The position numbers and the translations under genes are program-made. From contig JAPYNO010000065.1 in the NCBI GenBank assembly GCA_028283025.1, forward strand, positions 1 to 54,209: a stretch of DNA of 54,209 nt, in the 5' to 3' direction. Source of the DNA: Pseudomonadales bacterium. GTDB lineage: Bacteria; Pseudomonadota; Gammaproteobacteria; Pseudomonadales; Azotimanducaceae. How positions within the stretch are numbered: the first letter of the stretch is position 1; each line of letters opens with the position of its first letter. Positions 1-8,118 of the stretch are shown here, one piece after another. The notes under the pieces are model-generated. The model ran no database searches. It had not been told where the DNA came from and was given only the letters and a program-made list of their open reading frames with translations.

Positions 1-47
1 GTTCCCGAGCGCTTGTCATCAGTGAAAAGCGTATGCAGCAAATCGCG

Positions 48-893
48 CTAGATGCCAACCGACTTCTGAAACCGACGCAACGCAGGTTTAACGCCGCATG
101 GCTTGAGTCGGTTGGGGACAGCATCAATGTCATGCCCCAAGTAGCGGCAGAGCTCACACACGGAAAATTCGTTGTCGAAACGCCCGCGTTCGGTGTTGTC
201 CTCGCGGGTGTACTTGCCCGTGAGCAAGCCACCGCCCAATGGTGAATAGGCTGTGACGCCGATGCCGAGGGATCGGGCGCATGGCAGAATCTCATGATCG
301 AGATCCCGCGAGACCAAGTTGTATTGATACTGCAATGAGGTGATCGGCTCCCAGCCTCGCTGCGCCGCGACGGTCTGGCCGCGCGCCACCACCCAAGCTG
401 GCGTGTTGCACAGGCCAAAGTGCAGAATCTTGCCCTGCTGCACGAGGTCGTTGATGTTGCGCATGACATCTTCGATGTCGGTGCTGTACTCCCAGAAGTG
501 AATCCACAGCACGTCTATATAGCCAACATTGAGGCGCTTGAGACTGCCCTCAACCGACTGCACCATGCTCTTCTTGTGATTGCCGCCCGCATTGGGATGA
601 TCGCTGACAGCGGGGTTCATGGCGCTGATCTGGGTATTGGTGAATTTTGTCGTCACCACATAGCGGTTGCGGTCCGTATTGACGAACTCGCCGAGTATCT
701 GTTCGCTCAAACCGCCGTTATAAACTTCATTCGCTGCATCGAAATAGTTGCCGCCCATATCGGCGAACTTTTCAAGGATTCGCCTGCTCTCCGCTGGCCC
801 GGCGGAAAAGTCAGTGTCGGTGGACATCATCATGGTGCCGAGTGCGACTTCGGACACCCGAAGACCACTCTTGCCGAGAATCTTGTATCGCAT
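48..893 (-). CDS. Aldo/keto reductase, short or C-terminally damaged
   Basis: NAD(P)H-dependent carbonyl reductase of the aldo/keto reductase (TIM barrel) superfamily. The N-terminal start (MRYKILGKSGLRVSEVALGT), the FDAANEVYNGGLSEQ segment and the IDVLWIHFWEY strand are typical and hold the expected catalytic Asp/Tyr region. It is 281 residues long; family members are usually about 320-350. Up to about residue 238 it follows the family (SPLGGGLLTGKYTRED), but the last 40 or so residues, rich in Cys and Arg, do not resemble the usual C-terminal cofactor-binding part (the SRS-type motif is not seen). I infer a frameshift or a recombination junction near 90-170, so activity is doubtful. It is divergent from the esterase operon starting at 1068. 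The family is sure; the functional state is not. Confidence 0.75.
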   Translation of the reverse strand: MRYKILGKSGLRVSEVALGTMMMSTDTDFSAGPAESRRILEKFADMGGNYFDAANEVYNGGLSEQILGEFVNTDRNRYVVTTKFTNTQISAMNPAVSDHPNAGGNHKKSMVQSVEGSLKRLNVGYIDVLWIHFWEYSTDIEDVMRNINDLVQQGKILHFGLCNTPAWVVARGQTVAAQRGWEPITSLQYQYNLVSRDLDHEILPCARSLGIGVTAYSPLGGGLLTGKYTREDNTERGRFDNEFSVCELCRYLGHDIDAVPNRLKPCGVKPALRRFQKSVGI

Positions 894-1067
894 ATGGTTG
901 TCGTCTTACTTTGGCTGAAAGCTTGGCAAGCCTAACTTGGCGATTAGGCGATTTCACCTACAAAGCAGATATTGTCCTTTTGCTGGCACGAAAATACTCC
1001 TTGCCGTGATAGCTTCGTGCGTCTGAAATTCAAGCACAATGGAAGGCATACGGCGCAGGCTCGTAGC
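894..1067. promoter_or_regulatory. Divergent intergenic region between AKR and the esterase operon
   Basis: This 174-base gap separates two divergently transcribed genes and must hold at least the promoter of the esterase-MFS-LuxC-PQQ operon. I see no clear -35/-10 pair and no convincing ribosome binding site ahead of the ATG at 1068. A longer in-frame reading from 972 exists but its 32 extra residues are not family-like. Confidence 0.35.
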
Positions 1068-2915
1068 ATGAGAATCGAAAACAACGTCATGGTGCCAATG
1101 CGCGACGGCGTGAAATTGGCGACAAAGCTGTTCTTGCCAGACGATGAGGCGTCGGCGCCTTGGCCGGTGATCGCCATTCGCACGCCCTACGACAAGGAAG
1201 CCATGCCTCTCGGATTTGACCGCATGACCGGCGATGGCTATGTGGTTGCCGTGCAGGACACGCGCGGTCGATTTCACTCGGAGGGCGCGTTTCAGCCGCT
1301 CGCACAAGAAACCGATGACGGCGTGGATTTCATTGCTTGGCTCTGCGAACAGACCTGGTGCAATGGAAAAGTGGGAATGGCCAGCGGCTCGTATGTGGGT
1401 GCGACGCAATGGCTGACGGCCGTCGGATGCCCCAAAGGACTGCGCATGGCCTCGCCGATGATCACCGGCAGCTTGTTCGACGGCTTCGGCTTCTATGCGC
1501 GCGGTGTTGTGCAACTTGACATTTTTCTTCTGTGGCATGCGGCGCTCGCCGACGAGGAGAATCGTCGCCGCGGTATCGATTATGCGGATTCGCATGTCGA
1601 ACTCAAAGACATGCGCGAGGCAGCGGCGAAGCTCATTCCTTTGATGATCCAAAGCATGAGCGCCGATCCATCGAGTCCCGAGGCGGCGAGGTTGCAGCAG
1701 GCGCTGATTGATTTGCAGCAGACCATTGCGCAGAAATCCGCAAGCTATCTCTCACTGCCGCTCCACGAAGCTGCCTCGCAGCTTTCAACCTACGCGCCGT
1801 GGCTTCACGACTGGCTGCGGCATATTGACGATCCAGACGCAGATTTCTGGCAAGCGATGGACTGGGCAGACAAGCGTGAGCAAGTGTCGATTCCGATGCT
1901 GCACCTCGCGGGCTGGCACGACCTCTTCATCCGCGGACAGCTCAAGGATTTCGCGGCGTTGAGCGCCAGAGAGAATGCGTCGTTTCAGAAGCTGATCGTG
2001 TCGCCGGACGCGCACGCCACGCAGAACAATCCACAAGCCGTGCCGATGGGTGAAGTGCTTTTCCCGTGCGAGGTCTCCATCGATGTCAACATGATGGTCA
2101 AAACGCCCGCCAAGGAGAACGGGACCCTCTACGGGCGGTGGAATGACCATTGGCTTCAAGGTGCCGACACTGGTCTTGTTGACGAAGCGCCTATCACGAT
2201 TTATGTGCAAGGCGACAATGTATGGCGCGATGAATGGACGTGGCCGCTCGCGCGGACGCAATGGACGCCTCTGTACCTACAAAGCGATGGGAACGCCAAC
2301 ACGGCGCGTGGCGACGGACGGCTTTCCTGGGACCCGCCAATGTCCGGCGAGGTCGATCAGTTTCGCTATGATCCGGCCGACCCGGTCCCGTCCCGGGGCG
2401 GCACCTTCCTCAATATGGGTATACCGCCGGGCATGTTCGAGCAAAGCGACATCGAATCGCGTCAGGATGTTCTTGTGTACACCTCAGAGCCGCTTCAGGC
2501 GCCACTTGAAGTGACCGGCCCGGTCAACTTGAAACTCTGGGCATCGACTTCAGCGGTGGACACCGATTTCACAGGCAAGCTGCTCGATGTGGACGCTGAA
2601 GGCCGCTCTTATAACATCTGCGACGGGGTCACGAGACTGCGACACCGAAAGGATACGCCCGGCTTGGTGACGCCGGACGAAGTTCAGGCACTTGAGATTG
2701 AGCTGTCGCCGACAAGCTATGTGTTCAAGGCCGGCCACCGCATTCGCGTGCAGGTCTCATCGAGTAACTTTCCGCTCTTTGATCCCAACCCAAACACTGG
2801 CAAGAGCTTGTTCACCGACCCGAGCAACGAGATGGTTGTCGCCTCGCAGACAGTCTTTCACGATGAAGAGCGACCATCCCACATCGTGCTGCCGATCATT
2901 GCAGGGAACGCCTGA
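1068..2915 (+). CDS. CocE/NonD family hydrolase (S15 peptidase fold)
   Basis: Ester or amide hydrolase of the X-Pro dipeptidyl-peptidase/cocaine esterase family, 615 residues from the ATG at 1068. The catalytic triad can be read: Ser108 in GSYVG, Asp285 in GWHDLF, and His316 in DAHATQ. An alpha/beta hydrolase domain is followed by the C-terminal jelly-roll (PepX_C) domain, roughly residues 350-610 (for example VTGPVNLKLWASTSAVDTDF). I prefer 1068 over the in-frame start at 972 because family similarity begins at MRIENNVMVPMRDGVKL. No signal peptide is evident, so it is probably cytoplasmic. It is the first gene of a tight operon, sharing one base (TGATG) with the downstream transporter, so it probably hydrolyses the compound that this transporter brings in. 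The substrate is unknown. Confidence 0.88.
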   Translation: MRIENNVMVPMRDGVKLATKLFLPDDEASAPWPVIAIRTPYDKEAMPLGFDRMTGDGYVVAVQDTRGRFHSEGAFQPLAQETDDGVDFIAWLCEQTWCNGKVGMASGSYVGATQWLTAVGCPKGLRMASPMITGSLFDGFGFYARGVVQLDIFLLWHAALADEENRRRGIDYADSHVELKDMREAAAKLIPLMIQSMSADPSSPEAARLQQALIDLQQTIAQKSASYLSLPLHEAASQLSTYAPWLHDWLRHIDDPDADFWQAMDWADKREQVSIPMLHLAGWHDLFIRGQLKDFAALSARENASFQKLIVSPDAHATQNNPQAVPMGEVLFPCEVSIDVNMMVKTPAKENGTLYGRWNDHWLQGADTGLVDEAPITIYVQGDNVWRDEWTWPLARTQWTPLYLQSDGNANTARGDGRLSWDPPMSGEVDQFRYDPADPVPSRGGTFLNMGIPPGMFEQSDIESRQDVLVYTSEPLQAPLEVTGPVNLKLWASTSAVDTDFTGKLLDVDAEGRSYNICDGVTRLRHRKDTPGLVTPDEVQALEIELSPTSYVFKAGHRIRVQVSSSNFPLFDPNPNTGKSLFTDPSNEMVVASQTVFHDEERPSHIVLPIIAGNA

Positions 2916-4147
2916 TGGGGCGCTTCAACTATGGCTGGGTGGTAATCCTGCTCGTCGTCGTGTTTCAGGCCGCCACCCTCGGATACATGGGCTTCAGCTT
3001 TACCTTCTGGGTCGAGCCTTGGTCAGAGGCATTCGGCGTGCCCGTGACGCAGATCATGGTCATCAGCACGGTGATGATGCTGGTGATGGGAATATGTTCG
3101 ATGCTTGCTGGCAGATTTCTCGATCGCTACCCAATGAACTGGGTTGTTGCCATCGGACTCTTCGTCTATGCCGGTGGCCTGTGGCTCGGCTCAATGGCGC
3201 AGTCCTTCGTGCAGATTTTTCTCTGCTACGCACTGATGCTCCCTTTCGCCACCGCACTCACCGGCACGCTCGCAAGCCAGACGCTGGCAGTCAAGTGGTT
3301 TCGTGGCCACAAGCACATGGGCCTTGCCATTGGCATCGCGGCGATGGGGGTTTCTGTTGGTGGCATGACGATTCCGCCGCTCGTTGCCGAAGGCATCGTC
3401 GAGCACGACTGGCGCTGGGTGTTCAGAGTGTCCGCGGCCATCCTGGCGCTTGGTCTTGCGCCCGCCATGTTCTTCCTGCTGATGCCACAGCCGCAAGCTC
3501 CGGAAGCGCCCTCAGAGAGCACGGATGCCGGCACCGCCTCCGCCGTCCGCGCCATCCCGCTGTTGACGCTCTTCAGTAATCGGTATTTTCTGATTCCTGC
3601 GGCTGCGTTCTTCCTCGACAGCATTGCCTACCTGGCGTTTCAATACAACGCCGCGAGCTACATGAAGTCGGTAGGACTCAGCGTGAAGGATACGGCGGCA
3701 GTCATCTCGGTGCTTGCTGGCATGATGCTGGCCTCAAAGCTGATTGTCGGCAAGCTGACCGACTACCTGCACTATTCCACGGTCTTCATATTGGCTGCGC
3801 TCTGCAACTGCGTCGCATTGCTGATTTTTTCACTGGCGATCAAAGATTTGATGCTAGTCGGCGCGGTCTTCCTGGGCTTGGGCGCGGGCGGCCTGATACC
3901 ACTGCAGGCGAAGATTATCTCGACGCACTTTTCCGCCAATCACTTTGCGCAAGTCTTCGGATTCTTTGTGTTCTTTCCGATTGCGGCCATCGTCGGCGCG
4001 CCGCTGCTCAGCCTGCTTCGTGACTATCTTGGCAGCTATCAAGCGCCGTTGATGATCATGGTCGGCTTTGTTGTGGCAGCGCTGCTGCTGATGGTGAGCC
4101 TCAAACGGCAAGATGTAGAAGCAATGCAACAGGAGCCGCGACAATGA
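2915..4147 (+). CDS. Major facilitator superfamily transporter
   Basis: Inner-membrane secondary transporter, 410 residues with about 12 hydrophobic segments. The first helix follows the short MGRFNYGWVV start, and the loop 2-3 region carries the MFS A-motif equivalent (AGRFLDRYPMNWVV). The architecture resembles the oxalate/formate and monocarboxylate-type MFS branch, but the substrate cannot be assigned. The ATG overlaps the stop of the esterase gene by one base and the stop overlaps the LuxC-type gene by four (ATGA), so the products are probably translationally coupled and serve one pathway. Confidence 0.88.
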   Translation: MGRFNYGWVVILLVVVFQAATLGYMGFSFTFWVEPWSEAFGVPVTQIMVISTVMMLVMGICSMLAGRFLDRYPMNWVVAIGLFVYAGGLWLGSMAQSFVQIFLCYALMLPFATALTGTLASQTLAVKWFRGHKHMGLAIGIAAMGVSVGGMTIPPLVAEGIVEHDWRWVFRVSAAILALGLAPAMFFLLMPQPQAPEAPSESTDAGTASAVRAIPLLTLFSNRYFLIPAAAFFLDSIAYLAFQYNAASYMKSVGLSVKDTAAVISVLAGMMLASKLIVGKLTDYLHYSTVFILAALCNCVALLIFSLAIKDLMLVGAVFLGLGAGGLIPLQAKIISTHFSANHFAQVFGFFVFFPIAAIVGAPLLSLLRDYLGSYQAPLMIMVGFVVAALLLMVSLKRQDVEAMQQEPRQ

Positions 4148-5592
4148 ACAGTCCAGTTGTGCCAATGATCCTTCGCGGCGAGGTGATCACATCCGATCTC
4201 GTGGAAGTCCCGGCGCGAGGCGGAAACATCGCGTTCCTGACGCCTGATGCGCACAAGTACATTGATCGCATTCCGCTTGGACATCCGCGCAAGATGTCAG
4301 ACCTCTATCAAATCAGCTTTGACGAGATTCTGGATTTCCTCGTGGAACTTGGCAACGCGCTCGACATCCGCTCCAACGCGTATCTCCAGGAAGCGCGGGA
4401 ACTGACCTACGCCGCCTCGCCAATGACACCGACGTTGATCGACTATTTCTACGCGAATGTCGGGGCAGGGTTCGACAGGGCGTTTCTGCACGACATGGCG
4501 GAAACCGATATTGGCATCGACCGGCTTGAAGGTTGGGTGGAGCAGCGGGTCGCGACCGGCCCGCGCACGCGGGTGCGTTGTTTCGGCTCGCGCGCGCTGC
4601 ACATTGCGGCTGGCAACGGCCCGGCTGGCATGACCATCGCTTTGGTTCGCAATGCGCTGACCCGCAGTGATGCCATCGTGAAGTCGCCATCGAATGATCC
4701 CTTCACCGGTTCGGCGGTGCTAAGAACCATGTGTGATCTCGATGCGAGTCACCCGTTGACGAAACACATGAGCGTCGCCTATTGGCGTGGCGGCGATGTT
4801 GCATTCGAGGAAAAGCTCTATCAGCCACACAACATCGAGAAGATTATCGCTTGGGGCGGATACGCCTCGGTGAAGCACGTCACGCAATATATCCAGCCGG
4901 GCCTTGAGCTGATTTCGCTCGACCCCAAGCGCAGCGCCAGCATCATCGGGGCTGAGGCGTTTGCGGATGAGCAGGCAATGCGCGAAGCCGCGCTCCGCCT
5001 CGCTTCGGACTTCGGAGGCTTCAATCAGGTTGGCTGCACGAATTCTCGCGTGGCCTATGTGCTCTCAGGTTCGGACGACGAGGGCTTGGAGAAGGCCAAT
5101 CAATTGGGACAAATGGCCTACGATGCGCTGCATACGCTACCCGACCGCTACAGCACGAAACCGAAGGAATATCCGGCGGCGCTCCGCATGAAAGTCAATG
5201 CCTTGCGACTGCAGGATGATTTCTACAAGGTCATCGGCGGCCAAGATGACGAGGGAGCGGTCATCGTTTCTCAGTTCCCGGAAGCAGTTGACTTCATGCC
5301 CGAACTCGATGCCAGAACGATCAACATCGTCCCTGTTGATACGCTTGACGAAGTGCTCGACGCCTGCGATGCCTATACGCAGACCGTCGGCATCTATCCC
5401 GAATCATTGAAGCATGAACTCAATGACCGGTTGCCGCTTTTTGGAGCGCAGCGCTTGGTCTCTCTCGGCTACGCATCGGACGTGACTGTCGCCGGGCCTC
5501 AGGATGCCATCGAACCAATGGCGAGGATGGTGAAGTGGGTGGTCGATGAGATCAACTCGCCGGAAACCCGTGAGCCGCTGTGGGTCGCATAG
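4144..5592 (+). CDS. LuxC-type acyl-CoA/acyl-protein reductase
   Basis: Aldehyde-dehydrogenase-superfamily reductase of the LuxC family, which converts a thioester-bound acyl group to the aldehyde with NADPH. Length (482) matches LuxC (about 480-490). The nucleotide-binding and central segments (HIAAGNGPAGMTIALVRNAL, SPSNDPFTGSAVLRTM, IIAWGGYASVKHV) are family-like, and the probable acyl-accepting cysteine is Cys298 in NQVGCTNSR. No luxA or luxB is present here, so this is not a bioluminescence operon. It sits between an MFS transporter (4-base overlap) and a PQQ-alcohol dehydrogenase (2 bases after its stop). A LuxE-like adenylating enzyme is encoded at 9237-10643 on the other strand and may be its acyl donor partner. 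Confidence 0.85.
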   Translation: MNSPVVPMILRGEVITSDLVEVPARGGNIAFLTPDAHKYIDRIPLGHPRKMSDLYQISFDEILDFLVELGNALDIRSNAYLQEARELTYAASPMTPTLIDYFYANVGAGFDRAFLHDMAETDIGIDRLEGWVEQRVATGPRTRVRCFGSRALHIAAGNGPAGMTIALVRNALTRSDAIVKSPSNDPFTGSAVLRTMCDLDASHPLTKHMSVAYWRGGDVAFEEKLYQPHNIEKIIAWGGYASVKHVTQYIQPGLELISLDPKRSASIIGAEAFADEQAMREAALRLASDFGGFNQVGCTNSRVAYVLSGSDDEGLEKANQLGQMAYDALHTLPDRYSTKPKEYPAALRMKVNALRLQDDFYKVIGGQDDEGAVIVSQFPEAVDFMPELDARTINIVPVDTLDEVLDACDAYTQTVGIYPESLKHELNDRLPLFGAQRLVSLGYASDVTVAGPQDAIEPMARMVKWVVDEINSPETREPLWVA

Positions 5593-5594
5593 CC

Positions 5595-7688
5595 GTGAAG
5601 CATTTCGGCATGGTCGTAGCTTGCCTGCTTACCCTTGCGGCTTGCTCCGAAGACCCCACCAATGTCGATTGGCTGCACTACGGAAATACCCACTCCGAGC
5701 AACGTTTCAGCACGCTTGATCAAGTAAATTCCAAGAACATCGATCGACTAGGCTTGGCGTGGCTGCAAGAGATTCCGGGTGCCCGAACGCTCGCGGTGAC
5801 ACCGCTCGCGGCCGATGGCGTGCTTTACTACACAACCGACCACGCGCTATCCGTCTATGCTGTTGATGGCGCCACCGGCGAAGTGCTGTGGACCTATGAC
5901 CAGGTGTCCGAGGCGCCGGACACCTTGCGTATTCACATGGGCGTCAATCGCGGCGTTGCCTACGAGAACGGCAAGGTGTTCGCAGGTCTTACCGACGGCA
6001 GACTCGTGGCGCTCGATGCCAAGACCGGCGATGAAGTATGGTCGGTCCGAACATTTGACTTGGACAGCTCGCGCTATATTTCCGGTGCGCCTCGGGTATT
6101 CGCTGGCAAGGTGATCATCGGTCATGGCGGCGGCGACCTTGCGACCCGCGGCTACGTGTCCACCTATGACACACAGACCGGCGAGTTGCTGTGGCGCTTC
6201 TACACCGTGCCCGGCAATCCAGCCGATGGCTTCGAGAACGACGCCATGGCAATGGCCGCCGAGACCTGGACGGGTGAGTGGTGGAAATACGGCGGTGGCG
6301 GCACCGTCTGGAACGGCATCACCTTTGACCCGGAGTTCAATCGCGTCTATCTCGGCACCGGCAACAGCAACCCGTACAGTCCGGCTATCCGCAGCCCGGA
6401 CGGCGGCGACAACCTATTCCTGTGCTCGATTGTCGCGCTCGATGCGGATACCGGCGAGTACATCTGGCACTATCAGGTCAATCCGCGCGAGGCGTGGGAC
6501 TTCAAGGCGACGATGGATATGATCCTGGCGGACATCGAAATTGACGGCAGGATGCGCAAGGTGCTGATGCAGGCGCCGACCAACGGGTTCTTCTATGTCC
6601 TTGATCGCGAAACCGGCAAGCTGATCTCGGCCGAGAAATGGGGCGGCAGGGTGAACTGGGCGGAGCGCATCGACCTTGAGACCGGCCGTCCAGTGGAGAA
6701 GCCGAACATTCGCTACGAAGATGGCGAGCCTGTCCATATGTGGCCGGGTACCTTCGGTGCGCATAACTACCAGCCCATGTCCTACAACCCGATCACGGGT
6801 CTTGTCTACATCCCGCATCTTGAGGCGGGCATGATCATGGGCACGGTGACACCGGAAGCCTATGCGTCGGATCCTATCCGCACTGGCTACAAGCATGTGG
6901 CACAAACAGGCGCGACGTTCGGGGGGCTGCTTTATGACTCGGAGAACGGCGGCAAGGGCTCGCTCGTCGCCTACGACCCGGTGACGCAGACGGAGCGCTG
7001 GCGCCATGTCACCGACTCTTTCTGGAACGGCGGTACGCTCACGACCGCAGGCAACCTAACCTTCTACGGGACGGCCTTGGGCGAATTCGCCGCCTACAAC
7101 GCGACGACGGGTGAGAAGCTCTGGTCGTTCGACGCGGGCCTCGGGATCATTTCGGCGCCCATGACCTATGGCATTGACGGCACGCAGTACATCTCGCTTC
7201 TGGTCGGCTATGGCGGATCGGCTGGCAGCGGCATACCTCTCTTGAAGCACGGCTGGAAATTCGGCCTGCAGCCGCGCAGGCTGCTGACGTTCAAGCTTGA
7301 TGGCCAAGAGACACTGCCACCGACTCCGCCGCCGGATTTCACAGTGAATCCCGTCTTGGTCGAAGGCTTTGAACCCGACGCGATCAAGGTCAATCAAGGG
7401 ATTACCCTTTATCACACAATCTGCAGCATCTGCCATGGTGGGATGCTCGCTGCAGAAAGCGTTGCGCCTGACCTGCGTGAATCGGCGCTCTCCGCCAACT
7501 ATGATTCGTTTGCGGCAGTGTTGCTCGAAGGCCTGCTTGCAAGCCGAGGCATGCCGCTCTTCGACGACCTCTCGGCGGAGGATGTTGAGAGCCTCTACCA
7601 CTTCGTGCGATACGGCGCCATGGTGGAAGGCGGCGCCGAAATCGAAATCGACATGAGTAAATGCACGTTTTGCGGGATTGCGAATTGA
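5595..7688 (+). CDS. PQQ-dependent alcohol dehydrogenase lipoprotein with C-terminal haem c
   Basis: Quinohaemoprotein alcohol dehydrogenase acting in the periplasm. I choose the GTG at 5595 (two bases after the luxC-like stop), giving a lipoprotein signal MKHFGMVVACLLTLAAC with lipobox LAAC; the longer GTG start at 5580 is less likely. The eight-bladed propeller spans about residues 30-570 with many repeats of the type ALDAxTGExxW. Probable catalytic Asp302 lies in AWDFKAT. A C-terminal cytochrome c domain has CSICH at residues 610-614 and a likely Met ligand in SRGMPLF. Oddities: the vicinal Cys-Cys pair that stacks on PQQ in most members (before VNRGVA) is replaced by His-Met at about residues 114-115, and the protein ends in an unusual KCTFCG tail. 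It would oxidise an alcohol related to the LuxC-type aldehyde chemistry. Confidence 0.88.
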   Translation: MKHFGMVVACLLTLAACSEDPTNVDWLHYGNTHSEQRFSTLDQVNSKNIDRLGLAWLQEIPGARTLAVTPLAADGVLYYTTDHALSVYAVDGATGEVLWTYDQVSEAPDTLRIHMGVNRGVAYENGKVFAGLTDGRLVALDAKTGDEVWSVRTFDLDSSRYISGAPRVFAGKVIIGHGGGDLATRGYVSTYDTQTGELLWRFYTVPGNPADGFENDAMAMAAETWTGEWWKYGGGGTVWNGITFDPEFNRVYLGTGNSNPYSPAIRSPDGGDNLFLCSIVALDADTGEYIWHYQVNPREAWDFKATMDMILADIEIDGRMRKVLMQAPTNGFFYVLDRETGKLISAEKWGGRVNWAERIDLETGRPVEKPNIRYEDGEPVHMWPGTFGAHNYQPMSYNPITGLVYIPHLEAGMIMGTVTPEAYASDPIRTGYKHVAQTGATFGGLLYDSENGGKGSLVAYDPVTQTERWRHVTDSFWNGGTLTTAGNLTFYGTALGEFAAYNATTGEKLWSFDAGLGIISAPMTYGIDGTQYISLLVGYGGSAGSGIPLLKHGWKFGLQPRRLLTFKLDGQETLPPTPPPDFTVNPVLVEGFEPDAIKVNQGITLYHTICSICHGGMLAAESVAPDLRESALSANYDSFAAVLLEGLLASRGMPLFDDLSAEDVESLYHFVRYGAMVEGGAEIEIDMSKCTFCGIAN

Positions 7689-7699
7689 GGACTGTGTCC

Positions 7700-7804
7700 C
7701 TATTCCGCCTGCGCCGCTGACACCAAGCCTGGCTGCTCCGAAGTCAACGCGAACACCGTGTCGGTCATCCAGCGTTTGAAGCTGCCGTTGTCCATGAACT
7801 GCTT
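7700..7804 (-). pseudogene. Possible tail of a type I restriction subunit (HsdR-like) fragment
   Basis: A frame reading FMDNGSFKRWMTDTVFALT and ending at a stop at 7700-7702 resembles the extreme C-terminus of HsdR-type restriction subunits (pattern FM-D-x-FKRW-x-x-D-x-VF-x-LT). Only about 34 codons remain and nothing upstream in the same frame continues it. It directly follows the decayed vapC fragment in transcriptional order and ends 12 bases past the PQQ dehydrogenase stop. This is a recognition from memory of the family tail, so confidence is moderate to low. Confidence 0.35.
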
Positions 7805-7963
7805 GCCAGAAGCGCAAGCAGTCTCTGCTTCTGTGCTCCGTCAGGAAGCCGCGTGATTCCGAAGCGCATTTCAGCGAGAGCAATAGTAGGCACTGCGAGC
7901 ATCGGCGGGCATAGTGTGAATACGCCCTAGTTCGGAGAGGGCGTTTGTGTCCAGCAAGATCAT
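7765..7963 (-). pseudogene. Decayed VapC-type PIN-domain toxin
   Basis: The frame beginning at 7963 reads MILLDTNALSELGR, the classic start of a VapC/FitB PIN ribonuclease with its first acidic residue (D5), but stops after 30 codons at 7871. A second frame from about 7893 to 7765 continues with TIALAEMRFGITRLPDG, the expected second part of FitB-like toxins including the conserved Glu. The join needs a one-base frameshift plus an internal deletion of about 20-30 residues; the C-terminal acidic residues are missing. The toxin is dead. Its ATG overlaps the stop of the antitoxin-like frame upstream, the usual TA arrangement. Confidence 0.6.
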
Positions 7964-7966
7964 CAA

Positions 7967-8107
7967 AGTATCACGGGCAATTGCTGCTGATCATGGTCTC
8001 GAAGCATCGACTCAAGGTCGTCGCCCGGCTCAACAATTGACATGAGGTCGTGAGGAAAATGGTCCTGTTCAGGTGTTTCTGCGGCATCGTCAAGGATTGA
8101 ACGTGCC
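7967..8107 (-). pseudogene. Antitoxin fragment (VapB/FitA-like), N-terminus missing
   Basis: An open frame immediately upstream of the PIN start, reading LEALARSILDD through DDLESMLRDHDQQQLPVIL and ending in a TGA that overlaps the ATG of the toxin remnant. The first part resembles the end of a ribbon-helix-helix or Arc-type antitoxin (EA-x-AR-x-IL-DD). The DNA-binding N-terminus is absent because the frame is closed just before it and the VOC gene ends at 8119. I infer it was the cognate antitoxin of the PIN fragment. Confidence 0.45.
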
Positions 8108-8118
8108 AAAGCCTCCAA

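Noticed and set aside
7056-7883. A 275-codon minus-strand frame
   Set aside because: It is mainly antisense to the PQQ-dehydrogenase and has no recognisable domain; the real minus-strand remnants at 7700-8107 are in other frames.
7922-7948. Hairpin ACGCCCT/AGGGCGT as a terminator
   Set aside because: It lies inside the former PIN toxin coding sequence, has an eight-base loop and no proper T-run.
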